Shown in pieces: positions 55,324 through 64,000 of a stretch of DNA of 64,000 nucleotides. The stretch is from Aradus depressus (Eukaryota > Arthropoda > Insecta > Hemiptera > Aradidae): assembly GCA_963662175.1 (NCBI GenBank), contig OY759224.1, forward strand, positions 19,415,489-19,479,488, written 5' to 3'. Position 1 is the stretch's first letter, and every line of letters begins with the position of its first letter. Both the position numbers and the translations under genes were made by a program. The notes under the pieces were generated by a model. The model was given only the letters and a program-made list of their open reading frames with translations. It was not told where the DNA came from and did not search any database.

Positions 55324-57211
55324 GATCATGATAATGATTATCAATAATAAGTAAGAGGATTACCTATAATAAGTAATTTCAACTACCCAGGTTTAGATAC
55401 ATAACATACGACTCATTATCGAGTACCTGACATACGAAAAGGCCCTCGATCATAGCTTGGAGTCCAATCCGAAGGACGACGTGCTCAAGTTATTTTTAAC
55501 GTAAATGAAATTTCAACTACCCAGGTTTAGATACATAACATACGACTCATTATCGAGTACCTGACATAGGAAAAGGCCCTCGATCATAGCTTGAAGCCCA
55601 ATCCGAAGGACGACGTGCTCAAATTATTTTTAACGTAAATGAAATTTCAACTACCCAGGTTTAGATACATAACATACGACTCATTATCGAGTACCTGACA
55701 TACGAAAAGGCCCTCGATCATAGCTTGAAGTCCAATCCGAAGGACGACGTGCTCAAGTTATTTTTAACGTAAATGAAATTTCAACTACCCAGGTTTAGAT
55801 ACATAACATACGACTCATTATCGAGTACCTGACTTACGAAAAAGCCCTCGATCATAGCTTGAAGTCCAATCCGAAGGACGACGTGCTCAAGTTATTTATA
55901 ACGTAAATGAAATTTCAACTACCCAGGTTTAGATATATAACATACGACTCATTATCCAGTACCTGACATACAAAAAGGCCCTCGATCATAGCTTGAAGTC
56001 CAATCCGAAGGACGACGTGCTCAAGTTATTTTTAACGTAAATGAAATTTCAACTACCCAGGTTTAGATACGTAACATACGACTCATTATCCAGTACCTGA
56101 CTTACGAAAAAGCCCTCGATCATAGCTTGAAGTCCAATCCGAAGGACGACGTGCTCAAGTTATTTATAACGTAAATGAAATTTCAACTACCCAGGTTTAG
56201 ATACATAACATACGACTCATTATCCAGTACCTGACATACAAAAAGGCCCTCGATCATAGCTTGAAGTCCAATCCGAAGGACGACGTGCTCAAGTTATTTT
56301 TAACGTAAATGAAATTTCAACTACCCAGGTTTAGATACATAACATACGACTCATTATCGAGTACCTGACTTACGAAAAGGCCCTCGATCATAGCTTAAAG
56401 CCCAATCCGAAGGACGACGTGCTCAAATTTTTTTATCTTCCCGATTAAAACATCTGAGCTAATTGACTTGGCTATATTTCGAAATGGCGATCCTGAGCTC
56501 GGTAGACTCCATTCTTCAAATTTTTAGCTTTTTAACGGTTTTTGGATTTAATATTTGTTAAAACTGATGAACAACCGGGATATCTGAATCCTACACAAGA
56601 ATCGAAATAAAAACGTTTTTCGAAAAAAGTAGGGCTAAATACCATTCTTTAAATTTCCTGTTTTTTAACGGTTTATAGATTTAATATTTGTTGAAACTGA
56701 TAGACAGATTCAGATGCATCGGGAATGTCCCATCCGAAGGACGACGTGCTCAAATTTATTTTTATCTTCTCGATTAAAACATTTGACCTAAATGCCTTTG
56801 CTAGATTTCTAAGTGGCGATCCTGAGCTCAATAGACTCCATATGTAAGATAAAATAAGTTACCGTTTGGTTCCAACTAAAATTATCAAGGAAGAAATGTG
56901 GAATATAAGTGGGCTTGTCGGTACCGTTTTGACATATTTTCTGAAAAACAAATTAATACAGCTATGTTGGTAGATAGGCAGCGACCATAAATGAAGATGG
57001 TCAACCAAAGACAAATTCAGATGTATCGGGAAAGTCCCAACCGAAGGACGAAGTGCTCAAGGATATTTAAAAAAATAAATAATATAAGTCAGTTAAAACA
57101 ACTAAGAGCCCCGTCTAGATTTCCAACTTGCGATCCTGAGCTCAGTAGACACCAAATATAAAGATAAAATATGTTTCCGTTTGGCTCCAACTAAAATTAT
57201 CAAGGAAGAAA

Positions 57212-57892
57212 TCTATATTAATAAAGCTGAAACGGGGTTTATTTGTTTGTTTGTTCCAGCATCACGCCCAAACGGCTCAACGGGGTTTTATGAAACTTCA
57301 CATGTAGCATTCTTATGACCCCAGTTGAATAATAGGCTATGTGGCGTCCCAAAATTTTGAACGGGAGGGGGGGTGGTGGGGATAGGCCTAAATATAAAGA
57401 TACCGGTAGCTCATTAACTAATGGTCGGATTATCATGAAATTTCACATGTAGTATTCTTAAAGGCCAAATAGAAAAATAGGGTTTGTGACCTCTCAAGAT
57501 ATTGAACGAAAGGGAGGATAGTGGGGGTAGACTTAAGTATATAAATAGTGGTAGCTCATTAACTAATGTTCGGATTGTCATGGAATTTCACATGTAGTAA
57601 TTTCAAAACAAAATTTGAAAATTCGTTGTGACGTTTCAACTTTTTGAACCTGAGGGGTGGGGTGCATTAAGCTGAAGGAATTTCACATGTAGCTTTCTCT
57701 TCTTCTGTACACTGGTATTAAGCAGATACTAGCTGTGGTGTCTGCCGTTGAAGTACTATAAGGCTTATTCTATATGAATAATTGAAAATTATAACATCAT
57801 GAATGTACTGTCGAAGAATTGAATTGGATTCGAATGAGAGATATTAGGTGAAAAGTCAAAGTTCCCCGAGCAACGCCGGGTATTACTGCTAG
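57212..57892 (+). mobile_element. Non-autonomous Helitron, copy 2
   Basis: 681 bp between A (57211) and T (57893). The 5' end is TCTATATTAATAAAGCTGAAA. The 3' end has a CCCCGAGCAACGCCGGG hairpin-like motif then TATTACTGCTAG. The last 165 bp match copy 1 (38867-39391). It abuts the end of the satellite. Confidence 0.9.
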
Positions 57893-58623
57893 TATTTATA
57901 AATTTTTGACTAGGTGTTTATAAATATATAGAAGTCGACTCAATAAATATGTTCTATAAAAGGATGTTTCTGATTGACTGAAGGAATAGTTAACCTAAAG
58001 AACACATAGGTTATAGACATTGATGAAATTTCGTAATTACTATTTTTTGAGAAGGCAACAAATAAATAAGACAAGTGATGCTATAATAAGATATTATATA
58101 TATTTGTCGTGTATGTTATGTACTCATAACTATCTCTAGTAACAGTGAATAATTTCTACTGTAAATAAAAAATTAAATAGTAATTATATAAAGTGTATAC
58201 TACGTTTTTCATGAGAAATATAAATTACATATTGTCAAAATATTGTGCTTCACTATACAACAATTCGTCTATACGAACCTAAAATTACAATTATGGAATT
58301 AGTAAATACAAAGTATATATCTTCGGGTAAAGTACCTACTTTTGGGCTACAGGATGCTAATCAATCTAATTAATAATTTTTAAGGTGAAAACATATTAAA
58401 GATACTTTAGTCGGAACGTGTACAATCTACGATGTGAAACTACGACTTAGGGAGGCAATTTTTAGGGTTTTGTAATTCATACAAGAAACCCTATTTTGAT
58501 TGTGATTTTGAAATATTGAAACCCTAATATATAATAACTATGCCATTGCATGTGTGCCTTAAACATTCATGATTCATCTTATCTTCAGCTGTGATTAGAG
58601 AGAAAATTAATTTGTCAATAAGC
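57893..58623. other. Foldback half-arm and unassigned DNA
   Basis: 57930-58010 matches one arm of the foldback at 46815-47660. The rest is AT-rich without recognised content. Confidence 0.45.
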
Positions 58624-58751
58624 CTAAACATTGGAGCTGGTCTGGTTCACCGGCTTGGTTGTCACAAATAAGCGGTTGACAAGAAGAATACTGATCCAAG
58701 CCAGCAGAGCAGATTTTCCGGAGAAGGGAAACATAATTCGGGCATAAGACA
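58624..58751 (-). CDS. Candidate terminal exon of an unidentified membrane protein
   Basis: Two bases plus 42 codons ending in TAG: SYARIMFPFSGKSALLAWIS, ILLVNRLFVTTKP. A hydrophobic stretch of about 17 residues flanked by basic residues looks like a single membrane segment. The acceptor (GATCAG) is weak in pyrimidines. I do not recognise the protein; it could also be chance or a repeat. Confidence 0.3.
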
Positions 58752-59187
58752 CTGATCATTATTAAATAATCAAATATTAATACTTCTTGCAAGCCAAGCA
58801 TATAAGAAAGATAAAGATCCCGGTTTGTGTGTGAATCCTCCCCCCCCCCTCCCGAGTCTTAAATTTAATTCCTACCTTCTTCTCTTGCTTTCTCAGTTCA
58901 GTTCAATAAGTGTAGTCTAGTGAGTTCTATTTATGTTTTCATTTTAATATTATGAAAATGTTAATTTATTCAAATACGGATTGTGTTAAAAGGATTTTTG
59001 ATTAGTGAAGATTTATTTTAAGTTCATTTTTTCTCTTTTTAGTAAACAAGGTTCGTTTTTTTCCCCCTTATTAGCCTAATTGTGATAGAAACCACCAAAA
59101 AACTCTTCGGATATCTTGGAGATAATTTTAGTGCCATAAAAAAGTATTCTTAAGCTGACAAGTTTTAGACATTATTACTTTCGCAGC

Positions 59188-59839
59188 CAGGGGCGTAGCC
59201 AGTATTTTGAGCAGGGGGGGGGGGGGGCAAAGTTAGGTTACGGGGGGGGGGGGGGGGGGGGGGTTAAAAAGTAAATTCATTTTTTTAGCTAATTTCAAAA
59301 ATTCATTTAACATATCAATTAATACATTTTTTCTAGTCTGGCGGGGGTAAAATGTTTTCTTACATGTTTTCCAAGCATTTTCACCTTTAAAATTTGAGAT
59401 GTTTGATGGGGTACCTTCTTTTTGTGCCATGGGAGCCTTGGACTATTAGGTTATCTGTCTGAATCTCTAGGCTCTTCAATTCAATTATAAAATAATTCAA
59501 GATACTTACTAAAAAACTTCCTAATATCCATGCTAATTTTAATAATTTTATGCAAATATGGAAAACAGTCAAAACGGAACGGAACTGTTAGACGAAAACA
59601 TCGTCAAAACAAACTGTCACGTGAACACAAACACAGTGAACAGTTACAGCACATGGCCTGCGGCCTGCACTTACAACAGCTGATTGCTGATTTAGGAGTC
59701 AGAAGAACGGGAAATTTGATGATCCTATGGTAACTTGCAAGCAATGCATTATTAATAAAAACTATTTTTTTAGTTTATTTAATTTTTATATCTCTGGCCA
59801 GGGGGGGGGGCCACGTGCCCCCCCCTGGCTACGCCCATG
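59188..59839 (-). mobile_element. hAT non-autonomous element, copy E (different interior)
   Basis: 652 bp; ends CAGGGGCGTAGCCAG and GGCTACGCCCATG; perfect duplication TTCGCAGC (59180-59187, 59840-59847). The interior lacks the CAG-rich palindrome and instead has unrelated AT-rich sequence. Contains G-runs of more than 20 bp. Confidence 0.92.
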
Positions 59840-59847
59840 TTCGCAGC

Positions 59848-60260
59848 TATAGGAAGTAAAGGGGAAATTATGTAAACAGTCTGAAATTTCATGACTTTTC
59901 AATAAAATTTCATGTTTTCCATTCCAAAAATGAAAAACAAAATTTTCGCTTGTCTGTGAACACGATAACTAAATTTTATATGTGTATCCAAAATCCTATA
60001 AGGATCCAATTGATGTTCAGCTAAATCGACCAAAGGGAAGCGGGGAATTAGAGGTGAGGCTTAACTCAAAAACTCTAATAACTGCCGTTGTAATGAATGT
60101 GTGAACACAAAATTTAATATGAAGCTTCAGAAGCCACTATGTAAGTCATATATTGAGTTATACCCCAAACGGTCGATTGGCTTTGGAGGGAGAGCGAAAA
60201 CTTAATTGATTACTTCGTTCTGGGGCAGTACATAGCCGGTGATTCACCGATTCTGAAATT
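59848..60260 (+). repeat. Family X, best-preserved copy
   Basis: Runs from GGGGAAATTATGTAA through AAAAACAAAATTTTCGCTTG, TCGACCAAAGGG, ACTGCCGTTGTAATGAATG, CGATTGGCTTTGGAGGGAGA and CATAGCCGGTGATTCACCG. About 410 bp. Class not determined. Confidence 0.75.
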
Positions 60261-60363
60261 CCTTTTATTGATGAAAAATTTTAAATTATATTTGTGATAA
60301 AAGATAAAAGCAAAAAAAAAAAAAAAAAATCTTGTGTTACACATAACACCCGGTATATATATA

Positions 60364-60987
60364 CAGGGTGTTCATTTTATCTTGACCCAGGTAAATAACT
60401 CAAAACATAATGATTTTCTCAAAAAAAAGCTTGAGACAAAAAATTTAGAGTAGAATTGACCGCATTATTTGTTGTAATCTAATTTTTAAACAAATGAAGA
60501 TTTTTTAACGTTTTTTATGAATTAAAAAAAAAAAAATGTTGACAACCTATTTTTTTTTTTGGCATATTTAGATTCCTCAGGAAAAATTAAAGAGAGGTTA
60601 AATGAGACATTTTTTTGTTAGATCAATATTAAACCTAATCAATGAATTTTATTGTAGTAAATGTTCGAACTGATGTCCTGCAACTTCAATACATTTATCG
60701 AAGTTGTTCCGGAAAATTGCTCAAGGTTCTTCAGTATTGGTCTAACAAAAAAATGTCTCATTTAACCTCCCCTTAATTTTTCCTCAGGAATCTAAATATG
60801 CAAAAAAAAAGGCTGAGTCAAAAAAAATTTTTTTTTAATTCTTAAAAAACGTTAAAATTTTCATTTGTTTAAAAATTAGATTACAGAAAATAATGGGGTC
60901 AATTGTACTCTAAATTTTTAGTCTCAAGCTTTTTTTGAGAAAATCATTATTTTTCGAGTTATTTACCTGGAATAAAATGAACACCCT
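60364..60987. mobile_element. Mariner-type foldback with arms of about 260 bp
   Basis: The ends (CAGGGTGTTCATTTTAT and its inverse) extend into inverted arms that reach to about 60620 and 60745. The centre, read on the minus strand at about 60640-60740, gives FRNNFDKCIEVAGHQFEHLL, close to the C-terminus of mariner-family transposases. Flanks are TATA, fitting a TA target. Confidence 0.82.
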
Positions 60988-61192
60988 ATATAAATGTTTT
61001 ACTGTAATTTGGTCCCACATGTTTTATGAAATTAACATTGCATGTATATGATCAATTTATAATTAAAATTGATATTTTCCAATTTGAAGAAAAAAAATCC
61101 ACCTAAAATCGTAGTTTCACATCACTTTTCAAATATATTCAGGTTGTCCATGCTCCTAATGACTGCCTACGTAGTCTAATTTGTGATCTTAC

Positions 61193-61261
61193 TTCTCTGA
61201 GTGGCACGTCGTAAAGTGATCTCTCACGTCTATATCTTGGATATGAACCGAACAACAACAG
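61193..61261 (-). CDS. Candidate coding exon, unassigned
   Basis: 23 codons (FGSYPRYRRERSLYDVPLRE at the end) between acceptor TGTGTGTGCAG and donor GAA|GTAAGA, phase 0 at both ends. It could be an upstream exon of the CCDC170-like gene or of another minus-strand gene; nothing in the sequence decides this. Confidence 0.35.
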
Positions 61262-61815
61262 CTGCACACACATGCAACAACAAATAGCCCTGTAAGATGT
61301 TGTAGGTAAACAAAAACAATTATATAGACCCAACAAAGAATAATAATAGAAATATCCTAGATTCCTATTATATTATTCCGGAAAGCATAAACAAAGGATA
61401 TTTGGAGGGAAGAATAATGATGCATGAAAATCTTTTTTAAAAATTATAAAAAATTAAAATTAATAAAGACATATGTATTTATGTCCACTCTATTATTTAC
61501 ATAATACATTATAAGTGTAGCATCTATATTTTTAAAGAGATTTTGTGAAATAAATTGTGATTCGTATTGAGTTGATGTATTTTTGAAGTGTTTTTTAGGG
61601 GAGCACGATATAATGGATTTATTGTAGCTGAAGTAAGAGGGGTGTTACACGTTCAATCTGGCATCAGTTCAGTCCGTGACCTTGATCATGAACTGACTGA
61701 TGGTATACTGATGGAGTGTGGTTAGAGGTTACATTAATTAGAGGTTACACGATCAGTCCAGACTGACATCAGTCGGTCAAGTAACACTGCTTGCTTCTTT
61801 AATATTAATATTATT

Positions 61816-62130
61816 ATGGACTACTATAAAAAAAAAGCGTGTATTGCAATAATTGTTGCATTGTCTGCAAAAAGACGATTAAAAAGAAAACGATGGGCTA
61901 AAGAAGGGTTACTGAAAAGAGATGTTTATACGCATTTAAACTTAGTGAGTGAAATAAGAGGCACTGAAGATGAGGATTATGAAAATTATTATTGTATGAA
62001 AGATGTTTGTTTTGATAGCTTGCTCGAAATGGTCAAACCATCGAAGGTCCAACTCTTCGGCGTGTACACATCATCTGACTCAACACCAGATCTTCGAGAC
62101 TGTTCTATTTTTTTCAGTTCACGACGATGA
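61816..62130 (+). pseudogene. Harbinger-type transposase N-terminal fragment
   Basis: RRLKRKRWAKEGLLKR, YTHLNLVSEIR, DYENYYCMKDVCFDSLLEMV: the KRW...W/LL.R...Y..LL.ELR..D...Y..YRM....F..LL..V pattern of Harbinger nucleases. The frame leaves the pattern soon after and stops before the catalytic core. Confidence 0.7.
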
Positions 62131-62219
62131 TTGGTGCGTAGAGTTTTTTTTTTTTTTTTTTTTACATCCTCTATCGTGGATGCAGGCTTAACTTTTTTTT
62201 AAATAACAAGCAACTTTTG

Positions 62220-62400
62220 TAGAGCTTAATTTCTTTTATATTTATTTACATAAAACCTATGGGTTTTATCCCATAAGAGAGGCAGCGATTCAAGATTTAA
62301 GATGAAATCTTTCTCCGGTTCCAATGATGGAGGAGGTGTCGTGGCAGGATGAATTGCGCTGCTGGGACATACCGGAACCGTCCGTCTCCATCGCTGTCTC
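62220..62400 (-). pseudogene. MADF-domain protein fragment
   Basis: On the minus strand: KDFILNLESLPLLWDKTHRF then YVNKYKRN and a stop. This is the opening of a MADF domain (LI..VE..P.LWD..H..Y). MADF/Myb-like proteins are the second gene of PIF/Harbinger elements. The domain is cut after its first helix. Confidence 0.7.
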
Positions 62401-62578
62401 AGCTCTGACTGACGCCCGACTGATAAGAATGTAGCTACACGATCAGTCTTGCATCAGTTCAGTCAAGACTGATGGAAATTATCAAAATATTTAAAAATCC
62501 ATCAGTTCAGTCCATCGTTCAACGCAATAAACGATCAGTTTCCCGTCAGTCTGACCAAGGTCACGTAAGAGTTAATTA

Positions 62579-62878
62579 TTATGACTCATGACCGGGCCTT
62601 AACTACAAGGTCATATCGCCTACTACCAGAGCGCTCTTTCGTCACTCTGGTGGAGATGAGCCCGACTCTAATGTGGGAGTACTAAATGTTGCCTAGGTTT
62701 ATTCATAGGATAGGGGTCTTTAATGAGTACCTGACATCGAACAGACTCGAGATCATTGCATAACGTCCCATCCGAAGGTTGGCGTTCCCAAGATTTTTTC
62801 CCAAAAATCTAAGAGTTTCAAACCCGCACTGTTAAGCTCAGTAAGCTAGCATTTTACCTCAGAGCTACCAGCGCCCTC
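62579..62878 (-). repeat. SINE-1 copy, more diverged
   Basis: Head at 62878 (GAGGGCGCTGGTAGCTCTGA); B-box region GTTTCAAACCC on plus has one change. The AACCT tail is missing. Confidence 0.88.
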
Positions 62879-63560
62879 ACCTGCTGAAGTAAGATATATA
62901 ATTTTTATACGCATAGCTTTAAATGAATTAATCATATACGGCTTTGTATTACGCAAATGTTATATTTGAGAGAAAAAATGTCTTCATTTATTTTCAATCA
63001 TAAAATAGAAATGTTTCTCATTCTAAATTCCTTAACTTTCCAACACGTTCACACATTATCTCTTATACAAGAGAAACGTTTTTCCCATCTCATGCCCACA
63101 TTCCCCTCAACATCCAATGAACTACTTCAATTTCTTGACTTCTAAAATTGTTTCCTCAATTTAGTAAATATTTAGTAGATACAAACATTTCAAAAATTAA
63201 GAGAAAACGTGAGCAAGAGGAATAACGATGACATAGAAGATTCACTATTACGTCCCTGCTCCGTTTTTGGGTTTCTAAGCTTCAAATTTTCAATTTTATA
63301 ATCATTGAATAAATTATAAATGAATCATTTCATGAATGGTTTACTTACAACATCTTCATTATAAGACACAATTTCATAAGAAAACATGCTTGTTGTATGT
63401 ACATGATCATTTCATGAATGGTTTACTTACAACATCTTGATTATAAGACACAATTTCACAAGAAAACATGCTTGTTGTATGTGCATGATCATTTTTTTAA
63501 TAAAAGTAAATGATGTGAACTAAAAACACATTTGAAAACATAATTATTATACACTTAATA
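62879..63560. repeat. Unassigned DNA with an 82-bp tandem duplication
   Basis: Two units of about 82 bp (63323-63404 and 63405-63487) share CATGAATGGTTTACTTACAA and AAAACATGCTTGTTGTATGT with few changes. The rest is unrecognised. Confidence 0.7.
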
Positions 63561-63639
63561 CAATTATTTTTCAAATTTATTTATTTGATCAGGACGAACT
63601 ATATTCGGTCCCATATTCCGACAAATCTCGGGTTGTGGA

Positions 63640-64000
63640 AGTGAGTAGTCTAAGTTGAGATGTAAAGATGGACAGTCGAGAGAAGTGTTTTTAGGCTTAA
63701 GGTGTTGTGAACCAAGTAGGTGTGAAATAACAGTGAAAACGATGCGCAAAGGAAGTACTTTTATTTATTTATACGTTTATAAGCCCTAAATAACATTGAT
63801 TTAAAGGATAGCTGGCATATAAAAAAATAAAACTTACAAACTAATTACTTAAAACTATATCAGTCTTTTTTTTTTTGCTTTATAATTGGCAATTCTTTAA
63901 ATCAATGTTTTGTAGGGCATATAAACATATAAATAAATAAAAGTACCTCCTTTAAGCCTCTATTTCAGTGTTATTTCACACCTACTTGGTTCACCACACC
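63640..64000. repeat. Foldback at window end, linked to family R2
   Basis: 63699-63790 (GGTGTTGTGAACCAAGTAGG, then AACATTGATTTAAAG) is the inverse of 63890-64000 (CTTTAAATCAATGTTTTGT, then CCTACTTGGTTCACCACACC). The arms are at least 100 bp and reach the window end. The left arm overlaps a family R2 copy (compare 25835 and 26685). Confidence 0.8.

Larger units (their letters stand above)
50366..57205. repeat. 6.8-kb satellite array derived from SINE-1
   Basis: Basic monomers of 133-134 bp (successive CAACTACCCAGG at 53628, 53761, 53895, 54029, 54163, 54297, 54431) are mixed with larger units: a 903-bp period (50703, 51606) and a 1,753-bp period (52779, 54532). Each monomer contains GAGTACCTGACAT, CGATCATAGCTTAA, CAATCCGAAGGACGACGTGC and, in longer units, TCCCGAT-AAAA, CTAAG-GCC-TGG, ATTTCT and GATCCTGAGCTC. 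These occur in the same order and spacing in SINE-1 (minus sense). Open frames inside (up to 120 codons) repeat with the units and are not taken as genes. Confidence 0.92.
61640..62570. mobile_element. Second PIF/Harbinger-like relic with two truncated genes
   Basis: Carries convergent remnants of the two proteins a Harbinger element normally encodes (transposase, plus strand; MADF DNA-binding protein, minus strand). Both flanks are full of short ATCAGT / ACTGAT and TACACGATCAGTC repeats. Exact ends were not fixed. Confidence 0.65.

Overview
The window is AT-rich, intron-rich eukaryotic DNA that is mostly transposable elements. It most likely comes from an arthropod, probably an insect. Support: a split gene of the ABCH half-transporter type typical of arthropods, Jockey/R1-like LINEs, PIF/Harbinger, hAT, Tc1/mariner, pogo-like and Helitron elements, and a tRNA-derived SINE whose 3' tail is the insect-type telomere repeat (AACCT)n. 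No prokaryotic gene, rRNA, CRISPR array or convincing stand-alone tRNA gene is seen.

Two host genes can be rebuilt exon by exon, both on the minus strand. (1) An ABCH-type ABC half-transporter runs from 29101 down to 2551: 15 coding exons whose phases all fit, 2,025 coding bases, 674 residues, one ATP-binding domain followed by a membrane domain. (2) A coiled-coil protein of the CCDC170 family: six exons from 46568 down to 38568 give the C-terminal 255 residues, with one likely micro-exon at 48411-48437. Its 5' part is not identified. Two isolated exon-like islands (58624-58751 and 61193-61261, minus) are unassigned.

Layout. 1-2430: SINE, Harbinger derivative, and a LINE fragment nested in a dispersed repeat (family X). 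2551-29101: ABCH gene. Its introns hold a 5.1-kb LTR retrotransposon with practically identical LTRs, a hAT element, LINE fragments, a minisatellite, several SINE copies, a pogo-like relic and a 1.57-kb TIR element with an unfamiliar 119-residue ORF. 29102-38240: repeats, including a decayed Tc1 transposase, a possible noncoding first exon of the ABCH gene near 32171, and a CR1-like LINE tail. 38568-48437: CCDC170-like gene with Helitron, hAT (one carrying a LINE, one sitting inside a foldback element), LINE and SINE insertions. 48499-57892: two SINEs, a Helitron-like block, a 6.8-kb tandem satellite array and a Helitron. 57893-64000: hAT, family X, a mariner-like foldback, a second Harbinger relic with both its proteins truncated, SINE, and half of a foldback cut by the window edge.

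The most unusual object is the satellite array at 50366-57205. Its 134-bp monomers and 903-bp and 1,753-bp higher-order units align in order with the body of the SINE found elsewhere in the window, so the satellite appears to have grown out of a SINE and later captured a LINE endonuclease fragment.
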